NCBI GenBank assembly: GCA_900767825.1 | Contig: CAAGAN010000011.1 | Location: 1 to 49,539 of the forward strand | Source: Bacilli bacterium | GTDB taxonomy: Bacteria > Bacillota_I > Bacilli_A > RFN20 > CAG-826 | DNA: 49,539 nt | Direction of reading: 5' to 3' | Shown here: positions 39,806 through 48,178 of the stretch, piece by piece | How the letters are laid out: each line of letters starts with the position of its first letter | Numbering within the stretch: position 1 is the first letter of the stretch | The notes under the pieces: model-generated | The model's database searches: none | Told to the model about the DNA's origin: nothing | What the model saw: the letters and a program-made list of their open reading frames with translations, nothing else | Program-made: the position numbers and the translations under genes

Positions 39806-39816
39806 GGAGAAAGTTC

Positions 39817-40002
39817 ATGGCTAAGAAAAGTTTAATTGCTAAAGAACAAAGAACTCAAAAATTCGGTGTTCGCGAATATACCCGCTGCAAAAGATGCGGA
39901 CGTCCTCACGGGGTCATCCGCCGCTTCGGATTATGCCGTATCTGCCTAAGAGAATTAGCCTACAAAGGTGAAATCCCAGGCATGAAGAAGGCTTCATGGT
40001 AA
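39817..40002 (+). CDS. rpsN: Ribosomal protein S14, zinc type
   Basis: A 61-residue type Z form with the zinc ligands in CKRCGRPHG and LCRICLREL. The zinc-free alternative S14 of about 90 residues is not seen in this window. AAGGAG lies upstream. Confidence 0.98.
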   Translation: MAKKSLIAKEQRTQKFGVREYTRCKRCGRPHGVIRRFGLCRICLRELAYKGEIPGMKKASW

Positions 40003-40020
40003 TGAAAGGAGACTAATAAA

Positions 40021-40416
40021 ATGAATGCAGATCCAATAGCAGATATGCTCACTCGTATCCGTAACGCTAACAAATTACGTTACGAAGAAGTCTCCATGCC
40101 AACTTCCAAAATGAAGGAAGGCATTGCCGAGATTTTAAAGAACCAAGGCTTTATTACTTCATATCGCCTTGAAGAAAACGAAGGCAAGAAAACCCTTGTC
40201 ATCGTCTTGAAATATAGCTCCAGTGGCGAAAGAGTCATCACTGGCTTAAAGCGTATATCAAAACCAGGTCTTCGTATCTATAGCGAAGCCGACAAAATCC
40301 CAAGTGTTCTCAAAGGACTTGGAATCGCCATCGTTTCTACCCCAAATGGTCTATTAACCGACCATCAAGCTAGAAAGCAACACGTTGGCGGAGAAATCCT
40401 TTGCTACGTTTGGTAA
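40021..40416 (+). CDS. rpsH: Ribosomal protein S8
   Basis: A 131-residue 16S-binding protein with DPIADMLTRIRNANK at the start and GIAIVSTPNGLLTDHQARK near the end. Normal length. In E. coli S8 represses the spc genes by binding mRNA; no such site was identified here. AAGGAG lies upstream. Confidence 0.98.
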   Translation: MNADPIADMLTRIRNANKLRYEEVSMPTSKMKEGIAEILKNQGFITSYRLEENEGKKTLVIVLKYSSSGERVITGLKRISKPGLRIYSEADKIPSVLKGLGIAIVSTPNGLLTDHQARKQHVGGEILCYVW

Positions 40417-40433
40417 TATAGGAGGAAGAAATA

Positions 40434-40985
40434 ATGTCAAGAATCGGATTTAAACCCGTCGTTCTTCCTGAAGGAGTTACTGCCGAAATTAAAGCCGGAC
40501 TTGTAACTGTTAAAGGACCCAAAGGCGAATTAAGCGTTGTTGTTCCAAATAACGTCAGCGTCGAGGAAAAAGGAAACGAACTTCTCTGCCATAGAGCTGG
40601 AGAAGATCAAATCGACCTAGAATTACATGGTACCACCAGAGCCAACTTACATAATGCTGTCACTGGTGTCCATGAAGGATTCAAAAAAGAATTAGAGATC
40701 TCTGGTATCGGTTATCGTTGCGCCATGCGCGGAACCGACCTAGTTCTCAATGTAGGTTTCTCTCACGAAGTAGTCATCCATCCTCTTGATGGAGTCAAAG
40801 TCTCTACTACCGATGAAACCCACATCGTTGTTGAAGGTATCGATAAGCAAAAGGTTGGACAAACCGCTGCATTAATCCACGATACCAAGCGTCCTGAACC
40901 ATATGGTGGTAAGGGAATTAAGTACAAAGGCGAAGTTATCATCCGTAAGGAAGGTAAGAGAGCCGGTGCTACTGGTAAGAAATAA
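40434..40985 (+). CDS. rplF: Ribosomal protein L6
   Basis: A 183-residue protein with SRIGFKPVVLPEGVTAEI, GVHEGFKKELEISGIGYR and RPEPYGGKGIKYKGE, all typical. Normal length. AGGAGG lies upstream. L6 supports the sarcin-ricin loop region. Confidence 0.98.
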   Translation: MSRIGFKPVVLPEGVTAEIKAGLVTVKGPKGELSVVVPNNVSVEEKGNELLCHRAGEDQIDLELHGTTRANLHNAVTGVHEGFKKELEISGIGYRCAMRGTDLVLNVGFSHEVVIHPLDGVKVSTTDETHIVVEGIDKQKVGQTAALIHDTKRPEPYGGKGIKYKGEVIIRKEGKRAGATGKK

Positions 40986-40996
40986 GGAGCGATAAA

Positions 40997-41353
40997 ATGA
41001 TTGAAAAGAAATCAAGAAACGCGATTCGCGAACGTCGCCATCTCCGCGTAAGAGAAAAAGTTAGCGGAACTGCTGCTAGACCACGTCTTTGCGTCTTTCG
41101 TTCCAATAAGCATATCGAAGCCCAAATCATCGATGATGTTAAAGGCGTTACATTAGTTTCCTCTTCTTCCGTTTCTTTAAAATTAAGTAACGGTGGAAAT
41201 TGCGAAGCCGCTGCAACCGTTGGTGCCGACCTTGCCAAAAAGGCCATTGCCAAAGGAATTGAAGAAGTTGTCTTCGATCGTGCAGGTTATATATATCATG
41301 GGCGCGTTGCTGCTCTAGCCGAAGCCGCTAGAGAAAACGGGCTCAAGTTCTAA
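40997..41353 (+). CDS. rplR: Ribosomal protein L18
   Basis: A 118-residue 5S rRNA-binding protein; RLCVFRSNKHIEAQIID and FDRAGYIYHGRVAALAEAARENGL are typical. Normal length. AAGGAG lies upstream. Confidence 0.98.
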   Translation: MIEKKSRNAIRERRHLRVREKVSGTAARPRLCVFRSNKHIEAQIIDDVKGVTLVSSSSVSLKLSNGGNCEAAATVGADLAKKAIAKGIEEVVFDRAGYIYHGRVAALAEAARENGLKF

Positions 41354-41364
41354 GGAGAATGACC

Positions 41365-42102
41365 ATGGAAGAAGAAAATAAGATTGTTGCGGAAGAAGAA
41401 GTTGCTTCCGAACCAACCGTTTCTGAAGAAGAAACAAATGAAACCCGTGGCAATGAACCTCACGGTTCCGCTTCTGCCTCTAGACCTGGCGATAGGAAAT
41501 ATGGAAACCACAAAGGCCGTCCTTCCGAAAGGAGAGGTGGTCGTGGTGGATTCAGAAAGAATACCGATGACCTTCAAGAAAGAGTAGTCGCCATTAACCG
41601 TATCTCCAAGACTGTCCAAGGTGGAAAACATATGCGTTTCTCCGCATTGGTCGTTGTTGGTGATGGAAATGGTAAATATGGATTTGCCCTTTCTAAGTCT
41701 GGTGAAGTACCAGATGCCATCAAGAAGGCTCTTGCCAAGGCAAGAAAGAACATGGTCTCCATCGAAATCGGTAAGAATGGCACTATTGCCCACGAAGTCG
41801 TTGGTGTCTATGGCTCGACCAAAGTCGTTATGAAGCCAGCCCGTCCAGGTACTGGTATCGTTGCTGGTGGACCAGTTAGAGCTGTCGCCGAACTCGCCGG
41901 ACTTAAGAACTTAGTTTCCAAAGTCTACGGTTCCCGCGCTCCAATCAATGTTGTCCGTGCCGTCAATGCTGGATTAACTTCCTTAAAGTCCTATGATGAA
42001 GTCATGGTACTCCGTGGACTTAAAAGCGAAGAAGAAATAAAGGCAAAGAAGGCTAGCAAGGTTGCTTCTAAAAAAGAAGAAGCCGTGAAAGGAGATAAAT
42101 AA
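41365..42102 (+). CDS. rpsE: Ribosomal protein S5 with extensions at both ends
   Basis: A 245-residue form against a usual 165. An acidic then Arg/Gly-rich N-terminus of about 60 residues (ending GRPSERRGGRGGFRKN) precedes the core that begins near LQERVVAINRISKTVQGG; a Lys/Ala/Glu tail of about 25 residues follows. The ATG at 41365 is preferred over one at 41359, which lies too close to AAGGAG. The next gene is rplO, without the usual rpmD between. Confidence 0.96.
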   Translation: MEEENKIVAEEEVASEPTVSEEETNETRGNEPHGSASASRPGDRKYGNHKGRPSERRGGRGGFRKNTDDLQERVVAINRISKTVQGGKHMRFSALVVVGDGNGKYGFALSKSGEVPDAIKKALAKARKNMVSIEIGKNGTIAHEVVGVYGSTKVVMKPARPGTGIVAGGPVRAVAELAGLKNLVSKVYGSRAPINVVRAVNAGLTSLKSYDEVMVLRGLKSEEEIKAKKASKVASKKEEAVKGDK

Positions 42103-42554
42103 TGTCATCCCTACACACACTATCTAATGTCGAAGGAGCTAGAATCGACTCATTCCGTAAAGGAAGGGGAAGAGGCTCTGGAAATGGTAAAACTGCCGGA
42201 AAAGGCATGAAGGGACAAGGCGCCCACGCCCATACCAAGAAAAATGGCTATGAAGGTGGACAAACCCCAATTGCCAGACGTTTACCAAAATTCGGTTTCC
42301 GTAAGTCTCACAAGAATCGTCGCATCGTATTTGCTACCGTCAATTTGGAGAAATTAAACGTCTTCAATGATGGGGATGTAGTAAATGCCGCCACTTTACT
42401 TGAAAAGAATATCGTGAAAAAAGAGCTCGATGGCGTTAAAATTCTCGGCAGGGGGAAACTAACCAAGAAATTGGTAGTCGAAGCCAAGGCTTTCTCTGCT
42501 TCTGCTAAGAAGGCCATTGAGGATAACGGCGGTCAAGCCAAGGTAATTGAATAA
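42102..42554 (+). CDS. rplO: Ribosomal protein L15
   Basis: A 150-residue assembly protein with GRGRGSGNGKTAGKGMKGQ and PIARRLPKFGFRK. Normal length. It shares one base with rpsE and one with secY. In most Bacillota rpmD (L30) lies between rpsE and rplO; here no base is left for it. Confidence 0.97.
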   Translation: MSSLHTLSNVEGARIDSFRKGRGRGSGNGKTAGKGMKGQGAHAHTKKNGYEGGQTPIARRLPKFGFRKSHKNRRIVFATVNLEKLNVFNDGDVVNAATLLEKNIVKKELDGVKILGRGKLTKKLVVEAKAFSASAKKAIEDNGGQAKVIE

Positions 42555-43912
42555 TGAAAAAGTTCGTCTCGATTTTTAAAAACAAAGAAATTGTTGGTCG
42601 TATTTTCTTCACGATCATGGTTCTATTCGTCGTCAGAATCGGGGCGGCTATTACAGTCCCGGGCGTATCGACTAGCGAAGAACTCTCAAATGCACTAAAT
42701 TCAGGGAATGCCATCGCCATGATGAACATCCTTGGAGGTGGTGCATTGTCTAACTTCTCCGTTTTTGCCCTTGGTGTTTCACCTTATATCACCGCCCAGA
42801 TTATCATCCAATTGTTGTCTAAAGACGTACTTCCTGCCTTGACTGAGTTATCTAAACAAGGTCAATATGGAAGAAAGAAAATAGAAATGGCTACCCGTTA
42901 CCTAACATTGTTATTAGGTGCCGTTCAAGCCTATGGCATCATCAAGATGATGCAAAACAATTCCTATATATCTTTGACTCTAGAAGACAACTTCTGGACA
43001 TATGCCTATATAATAACCGTCTTGCTCGCCGGGTCCATGTTGACAATGTGGCTTGGTGACCAAATCACGGAAAAGGGGTTGGGAAATGGTATCTCCATCA
43101 TAATATTTGCTGGATGTGTCCGTTCATTGCCAATCCAAATCTCTACTGCTTGGACCAAATGGGTAGCCTCCAATATGGATCATGGTTCACAAGCCTTGAT
43201 TACCGGAGCCTTCCAATTTGCCCTATATATCCTAGCCTTCATTCTTATTGTTGCTGGAGTTGTCTTCTTTGAGACAGCTAAACGTAAGATTCCGGTCCAA
43301 CATGCCGGAAAAGGTGGACAGTCAGCTTCTATGGCCCGCGCTTCCTTCCTTCCAATCAAGGTCAATAGCGCCGGTGTCATCCCTGTCATCTTCGCCTCTT
43401 CCATCATGATGGCCCCATCAGTCATTGCTTCATTCATCTCTAGCGATGCCGCTAACGCTTCCTGGCTTAAGATCTTCTCCTATTCGGAGATGTATCAAAT
43501 GCCTGGAATTGATGGCTCGACCTGGGGAATGCCTTGGGGCTTATTGATCTATATTGTTCTAATCATCGCATTTACATTCTTCTATTCAGAAATGCAAATC
43601 GATCCAGAGCAAATGGCTGATAACTTCCAGAAAAACGGTTCCTATATCCCAGGCATCCGCCCAGGAAAAGAAACTGAAAGATATGTTGGCAAGGTCTTGA
43701 ATAGAGTCACTTGCATCGGTGCTTTGGCTCTAGCAGTCATATCAGCCCTCCCAATGGTCCTAGTCTTGTCTGGACTATTCGGGGATGATACTAGTCTTGC
43801 CATTGGCGGAACTAGCTTAATCATCGTAGTTGGTGTCTGTATCGAACTTAATGCCCAGATTGATGGGTTACTCGCCGGTAAGTCATTCGAAGAAGTATCA
43901 GGAGGTATGTAA
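42554..43912 (+). CDS. secY: Preprotein translocase subunit SecY
   Basis: This 452-residue channel protein of the general secretion pathway has about ten transmembrane helices. Visible landmarks are the first helix and plug region (VVRIGAAITVPGV), FALGVSPYITAQIIIQLL near residue 75, and the cytosolic loop KRKIPVQHAGKGG near residue 238. ISIIIFAG and the C-terminal IDGLLAGKSFEEVSGG complete it. It overlaps rplO by one base, with AAGG in the rplO end as ribosome site. Confidence 0.97.
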   Translation: MKKFVSIFKNKEIVGRIFFTIMVLFVVRIGAAITVPGVSTSEELSNALNSGNAIAMMNILGGGALSNFSVFALGVSPYITAQIIIQLLSKDVLPALTELSKQGQYGRKKIEMATRYLTLLLGAVQAYGIIKMMQNNSYISLTLEDNFWTYAYIITVLLAGSMLTMWLGDQITEKGLGNGISIIIFAGCVRSLPIQISTAWTKWVASNMDHGSQALITGAFQFALYILAFILIVAGVVFFETAKRKIPVQHAGKGGQSASMARASFLPIKVNSAGVIPVIFASSIMMAPSVIASFISSDAANASWLKIFSYSEMYQMPGIDGSTWGMPWGLLIYIVLIIAFTFFYSEMQIDPEQMADNFQKNGSYIPGIRPGKETERYVGKVLNRVTCIGALALAVISALPMVLVLSGLFGDDTSLAIGGTSLIIVVGVCIELNAQIDGLLAGKSFEEVSGGM

Positions 43913-43914
43913 TT

Positions 43915-44568
43915 ATGCTTAATATCATTCTTATGGGACCCCCAGGGGCAGGAAAGGGAACCCAAGCCAAAAAGCTTGTGGACGAATTCCACCTTCCCCA
44001 TATTTCTACCGGAGACATGTTCCGCGAAGCCATTGCCAATGGGACTCCTGTTGGCTTGAAGGCTAAGGAAATCATCGCTAGGGGCGACTTAGTTCCTGAC
44101 GATGTCACCTGTGCCCTTGTTAAAGAAAGGCTTTCTAGGGAAGATTGCGCTAACGGATATCTATTAGATGGATTCCCACGCAACATCCCTCAAGCCTTAG
44201 CTCTAGAAGCTCTTGGCAAGGAAATTAACAGGGAAGTAAATGTTGTTATCGATCTTTTGGCTCCTGACCAGGAGTTGATAAAAAGGATTTCGGGTCGTAG
44301 GGTCTGCAAGAATTGCGGAGCTTCTTACCACATCGAAACCATGAAGCCTGCCATTGAAGGAATTTGCGATCGTTGCGGCCATGAATTATCTCAAAGGCCA
44401 GATGACAATGCAGAAGCCCTCGCAGTAAGGCTAAATAATTACTATAAGTCCACCCAACCCCTTGTAGACTTCTATAAGGAGAGAAATCTCTATAAAGGTT
44501 TCAATGGAGTTGGCGATTCCTCTTCATTATTTGAAAGCATCTCTTCTTTCCTGAAGGAGAAGATGTGA
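43915..44568 (+). CDS. adk: Adenylate kinase, zinc-lid type
   Basis: This 217-residue enzyme balances AMP, ADP and ATP. The P-loop GPPGAGKGTQAKKL, the AMP-binding HISTGDMFREAI and the DGFPRNIPQA segment are intact. The lid has four cysteines (CKNC and CDRC), a zinc site typical of Gram-positive adenylate kinases. It begins 2 nt after the secY stop and overlaps map by 4 bp. Confidence 0.98.
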   Translation: MLNIILMGPPGAGKGTQAKKLVDEFHLPHISTGDMFREAIANGTPVGLKAKEIIARGDLVPDDVTCALVKERLSREDCANGYLLDGFPRNIPQALALEALGKEINREVNVVIDLLAPDQELIKRISGRRVCKNCGASYHIETMKPAIEGICDRCGHELSQRPDDNAEALAVRLNNYYKSTQPLVDFYKERNLYKGFNGVGDSSSLFESISSFLKEKM

Positions 44569-45314
44569 TTATCATCAAATCCCCGCGAGAAGTGGAGTTA
44601 ATGAAAGAATCTGGCCGCATTGTGGCTTTGGTTCTAGAGAAGATGAAGGATCTCATTAAGCCAGGGGTTTCCACCCAATACCTTAATGATGAAGCAGAAA
44701 AGATCATTCGTGGTGAGGGGGCCGTCCCAAGTGAACTTGGCTATTACGGTTACCCTGCCTCGATATGTGCTTCTACCAATGAAGTCATACTCCATGGTAT
44801 CCCATCTTCAAAAAAGATACTCCATGACGGCGATATAATTACTATCGACCTCTGCGCGACTAAAAATGGCTATGTCGGCGATGCCTGTAGGACCTATCCA
44901 GTAGGGATATGTTCAGAAAGGGCATTGAAGATGATAGATGTTGCTAAGGAAGCATTCGAAAATGCTGTAGCCTTGGTAAAACCTGGAGTTCATCTAGGCG
45001 ATGTCTGTCACCAAATAGAGCTTACAGCCCATAAACATGGTTGCTCGGTCATTAGGGATTATACCGGACACGGAATTGGAACTTCCATGCACGAAGACCC
45101 ATATATCCCTTGCTATGGTAAGCCTGGCAGCGGACCTATACTTCGCGAAGGAATGACAATTTGCATCGAACCAATGATTCTAGAGCATCGTAACGATGTC
45201 AGGGTCATGAAGGATGGATGGACTGTCGTCAGCAAAGACGGCGGGCTTACATCCCATTACGAAAATACCTTGGTAGTTACCTCTACCGGGTATGAGATAC
45301 TTACAAAGATTTAA
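44565..45314 (+). CDS. map: Methionine aminopeptidase
   Basis: This 249-residue type I enzyme removes the initiator Met. It has IIIKSPREVELMKESGRI at the start, HGIPSSKKIL with a conserved His, DGDIITIDLCA with metal-binding Asp, RDYTGHGIGTSMHEDP and a C-terminal IEPMIL Glu. It starts with GTG overlapping the adk stop, with AAGGAG upstream, so its translation depends on adk. Confidence 0.97.
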   Translation: MIIIKSPREVELMKESGRIVALVLEKMKDLIKPGVSTQYLNDEAEKIIRGEGAVPSELGYYGYPASICASTNEVILHGIPSSKKILHDGDIITIDLCATKNGYVGDACRTYPVGICSERALKMIDVAKEAFENAVALVKPGVHLGDVCHQIELTAHKHGCSVIRDYTGHGIGTSMHEDPYIPCYGKPGSGPILREGMTICIEPMILEHRNDVRVMKDGWTVVSKDGGLTSHYENTLVVTSTGYEILTKI

Positions 45315-45330
45315 TAGGAGGACTCAAAAC

Positions 45331-45552
45331 TTGAGTAAAGAGGACTGTATAGAAGTAGAAGCTACGGTATTAGAGTGTTTGCCTAATGCCAACTTCAAGG
45401 TGAAACTTGCTAACGGAGCAGTGGTCCAAGCCTGCGTTTCGGGTAAAATCCGTATGAACTACATACGCATTCTTCCCGGTGATAGAGTCACTGTCCAATT
45501 CTCACCTTACGATTTAACACGTGGGCGTATAACGTTCCGCTATAGGAACTGA
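45331..45552 (+). CDS. infA: Translation initiation factor IF-1, TTG start
   Basis: This 73-residue OB-fold protein has SKEDCIEVEATVLECLPNA and SGKIRMNYIRILPGDRVTVQ. It must start at the TTG at 45331, since the conserved sequence begins there and AGGAGG lies 9 nt upstream; the only in-frame ATG (45292) is inside map. IF-3 is known to discriminate against TTG starts, so an IF-1 gene with one may sense initiation quality. A stop TGA ends it. Confidence 0.95.
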   Translation: MSKEDCIEVEATVLECLPNANFKVKLANGAVVQACVSGKIRMNYIRILPGDRVTVQFSPYDLTRGRITFRYRN

Positions 45553-45570
45553 ATTTAGAAGGAGTTAACT

Positions 45571-45684
45571 ATGAAAGTTAGACCGTCAGTCAAGCCTATC
45601 TGTGACAAATGCAAAGTCATTAGGCGCCATGGTAAAGTCATGGTCATTTGCTCCAACCCAAAGCATAAGCAACGCCAGGGTTGA
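45571..45684 (+). CDS. rpmJ: Ribosomal protein L36
   Basis: A 37-residue zinc-type L36: MKVRPSVKPICDKCKVIRRH, with the remaining ligands in VICSNPKHKQRQG (Cys and His). It is too short for usual gene finding but complete, with AAGGAG 7 nt upstream and a TGA stop. Confidence 0.97.
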   Translation: MKVRPSVKPICDKCKVIRRHGKVMVICSNPKHKQRQG

Positions 45685-45708
45685 TTGTAGAAAGGAAAAA
45701 TAAACAAT

Positions 45709-46083
45709 ATGGCACGTATTGTCGGGGTTGATATCCCTAATGAGAAGCGCATCGTTGTCTCCCTTACCTACATTTATGGTATTGGACCATCGACCGCCAA
45801 TAAGATTTGTGAAGCCACCGGTATCTCTGTTGATATCAGAACCAAAGATTTAACCGATGACCAACTCACTGCACTTCGTAACGAAGTAGCTAAATACCAC
45901 ACCGAAGGTGATTTGCGTAGAGTAGTCGCCTTAAACATCAAGCGTTTAACCGAAATCGGATGCTATCGCGGTATCCGTCATAAAAGAGGTCTTCCAGTCC
46001 GTGGACAACGTACAAGGACTAATGCCCGTACTAGAAAGGGTAAGAGAAAGACCATTGCCAATAAGAAACAGGCAACTAAGTAA
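45709..46083 (+). CDS. rpsM: Ribosomal protein S13
   Basis: A 124-residue head protein contacting tRNA and 50S; RIVGVDIPNEKRIVVSLTYI, then YRGIRHKRGLPVRGQRTRTN and a basic tail. Normal length. AAAGGA lies upstream. Confidence 0.98.
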   Translation: MARIVGVDIPNEKRIVVSLTYIYGIGPSTANKICEATGISVDIRTKDLTDDQLTALRNEVAKYHTEGDLRRVVALNIKRLTEIGCYRGIRHKRGLPVRGQRTRTNARTRKGKRKTIANKKQATK

Positions 46084-46099
46084 AGGAGGTAAATGAACA

Positions 46100-46519
46100 A
46101 TGGCTAGCGTAAATAAAGCCTCCAAAGGCAAATCAAAAAGCACAACCGCTCGTAAAAAGAAAATCAAACGTTCATTTACGAAGGGTGTAGCTCATATCCA
46201 CAGCACTTTCAATAACACCATCGTTACCATCACCGATACCCAAGGCAATGTCATTGCCTGGAGTTCTGCCGGTGCTCTTGGTTATAAAGGTGCTAAGAAA
46301 GCAACCCCATTTGCAGCTCAATTAGCTGCCCAAGCTGCCGCTAAAACCGCTTTTGACCAAGGTTTGCGTCAAGTCGATGTCGAAGTAAAAGGACCTGGTG
46401 CCGGTAGAGAATCTGCCGTCAGAGCCTTAGCTTCTGTTGGACTTCAAGTATTATCTATCGAAGATACTACCCCAATCCCACATAACGGCTGCCGCCCACC
46501 AAAGCGTCCTCGCGGTTAG
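46100..46519 (+). CDS. rpsK: Ribosomal protein S11
   Basis: A 139-residue platform protein; GVAHIHSTFNNTIVTITDTQ and IPHNGCRPPKRPRG at the end. A basic N-terminus about ten residues longer than usual (SKGKSKSTTARKKKIKR). AAAGGAGG lies upstream. Confidence 0.98.
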   Translation: MASVNKASKGKSKSTTARKKKIKRSFTKGVAHIHSTFNNTIVTITDTQGNVIAWSSAGALGYKGAKKATPFAAQLAAQAAAKTAFDQGLRQVDVEVKGPGAGRESAVRALASVGLQVLSIEDTTPIPHNGCRPPKRPRG

Positions 46520-46565
46520 TATTAAATTAATCGCTACAAGCACTAACCATAGGAGGAAACAGTAA

Positions 46566-47582
46566 ATGGCAACTGCAAATAAACTTGATCCAAAAGTCGA
46601 AGAAATCAAGCTTCCTTCACCTTTTGAACCTGTCACCATCAATATCGAAGTAAACGATGAAAGCGAACACTATGCCAAAATCGTAGCCTCTCCGCTTGAA
46701 AGAGGGTTCGGCATTACCATTGGGAATGCTCTCCGCCGCGTATTATTAAGCGCTTTACCTGGAGCCTCTGTCGTTGCTGTTCAAATCGAAGGCGTCCGTC
46801 ATGAATTCACCGCCATCCCTGGTGTTGAAGAAGACGTAACCGCCATCATTCTAAACCTCAAGGATCTAGTCCTAAAAATCGATGACAACTCTTCTGAATT
46901 GAAGCGTATCGAAGTCGATGTCAAGGGACCATGCACCTTGAAAGCTGGCGACTTAGCTGAAAACCTACCTGCCTTAGTAAGCATTGTTAATCCTGAATTA
47001 GAGATTGCCCATCTTAATGAAAAGGGCCATCTCAAGATGACTATCTTTGCTGCTAATGGACGTGGCTATGTCACTGCCGAAACAAATAAGATCGAGAGAA
47101 AAATCAATACCGTTGGCTTAATTACCACCGATTCGAATTATTCTCCAGTCGTCAAGGTAGCTTATAATGTCGAGCCAACCCGTGTCCTTCACGATTCTAA
47201 GTTCGACAAACTCACTCTTGAAGTTACAACCAATGGTTCAATCAAGCCACACGAAGCCGTCGCAATGGCTTCCCAACTCTTGATTGCCCACTTCCAACAA
47301 TTCGTATCTTTGGAAGAAGATGTAAAGAAATACTCTCTTGTAAAAGAAGAGGTCAAGAGCGAAGAAAACAAATATCAAAATATGCTCATCGAAGAACTCG
47401 ACTTGAGTGTAAGAAGCAACAATTGCTTGAAGAGAGCTGGCATCACAACCGTCATGGAACTCACCCAAAAGAGCGAAGACGAAATGATGAAGGTCCGCAA
47501 TCTTGGCAAGAAGTCGCTAAAGGAAGTAAAAGAAAAGCTCCTCGCTATTGGGCTTCACTTCCGCGATTATGTAGGAGAATAA
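46566..47582 (+). CDS. rpoA: RNA polymerase alpha subunit
   Basis: This 338-residue subunit nucleates RNA polymerase. The N-terminal dimerisation domain has ERGFGITIGNALRRVLLSAL and GAVVTA-like GASVVAVQIEGV; the C-terminal domain (about 265-330) has IEELDLSVRSNNCLKRAGI and VRNLGKKSLKEVKEKL, the part that binds upstream DNA and activators. Its presence is consistent with use of upstream promoter elements. AGGAGG lies upstream. Confidence 0.98.
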   Translation: MATANKLDPKVEEIKLPSPFEPVTINIEVNDESEHYAKIVASPLERGFGITIGNALRRVLLSALPGASVVAVQIEGVRHEFTAIPGVEEDVTAIILNLKDLVLKIDDNSSELKRIEVDVKGPCTLKAGDLAENLPALVSIVNPELEIAHLNEKGHLKMTIFAANGRGYVTAETNKIERKINTVGLITTDSNYSPVVKVAYNVEPTRVLHDSKFDKLTLEVTTNGSIKPHEAVAMASQLLIAHFQQFVSLEEDVKKYSLVKEEVKSEENKYQNMLIEELDLSVRSNNCLKRAGITTVMELTQKSEDEMMKVRNLGKKSLKEVKEKLLAIGLHFRDYVGE

Positions 47583-47583
47583 T

Positions 47584-47988
47584 ATGGCTGCACAAGGAAG
47601 AAAGAACGTTCACGGCAAAGCTGGTGTCCGCTTCAAGGCTGGTTATACTGCCTCGAAGAATAAATCAATGCTCCGCAATGTCGTAACTGATTTAATTCTA
47701 AATGAAGAAGTCAAGGTCACTTCTGGTGTTACTAAGGAATTAAAGTCCTTAGCTGACCATCTTGTCACTTTGGCAAAAAGAAACGACTTACATGCTAGAA
47801 GATTAGCCGCCCAAGTCGTTAGACCAACAGTTACCTCTAAAGATGGCAAGACCGCTTTAGACAAACTATTTGGCGAAATCGGCCCAAGAATGGCTTCTAG
47901 GAATGGTGGATACACCAAAGCCTATAAGCTAGGTGCTAGAAAAGGCGACTCCGCTGAAGTCACCCTAGTCCGCTGGTCTGATAAGTAA
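47584..47988 (+). CDS. rplQ: Ribosomal protein L17
   Basis: A 134-residue protein; starts GRKNVHGKAGVRFKAGYTASK (first Met-Ala-Ala-Gln) and has MLRNVVTDLI and a central segment LADHLVTLAKRNDLHARR. It closes the ribosomal run and is followed by a terminator. In many Bacillota the next genes are ecfA1-ecfA2-ecfT and truA; here they are absent. Confidence 0.97.
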   Translation: MAAQGRKNVHGKAGVRFKAGYTASKNKSMLRNVVTDLILNEEVKVTSGVTKELKSLADHLVTLAKRNDLHARRLAAQVVRPTVTSKDGKTALDKLFGEIGPRMASRNGGYTKAYKLGARKGDSAEVTLVRWSDK

Positions 47989-48008
47989 TAATTCTATTTG
48001 AATTTGAA

Positions 48009-48032
48009 GGCATCCGTTTGGGTGCCTTTTTT
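48009..48032 (+). terminator. Terminator of the ribosomal operon
   Basis: GGCATCC and GGGTGCC form a 7-bp stem (one G-U pair) with a 4-nt loop, followed by TTTTTT. Confidence 0.92.
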
Positions 48033-48070
48033 AGTAGTTTTTCAACTTTTAATTGGAATGAATAGAGATA

Positions 48071-48178
48071 ATGGTGAAATCACTCCCCAAAGGAGCAACA
48101 ATATATGGAACAACGATTGTTGCCGTCCCCATTAAAGTTGCAGATCCTTTTGCTTTTATAGTTGAATCTTGTCTATGA
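48071..48178 (+). CDS. Possible 35-residue peptide gene
   Basis: An ATG-initiated frame encodes MVKSLPKGATIYGTTIVAVP plus 15 residues ending in a TGA that overlaps the end of the convergent unknown gene. The GTTIVAV stretch recalls the start of HslV, but the similarity stops there. There is no ribosome site and no good promoter. It may be a fragment or chance. Confidence 0.2.
   Translation: MVKSLPKGATIYGTTIVAVPIKVADPFAFIVESCL

Noticed and set aside
48071..48178. HslV-like GTTIVAV start as a protease fragment
   Set aside because: Only seven residues resemble HslV; the residues after it do not, and no promoter or ribosome site supports expression. It is kept only as a low-confidence peptide.
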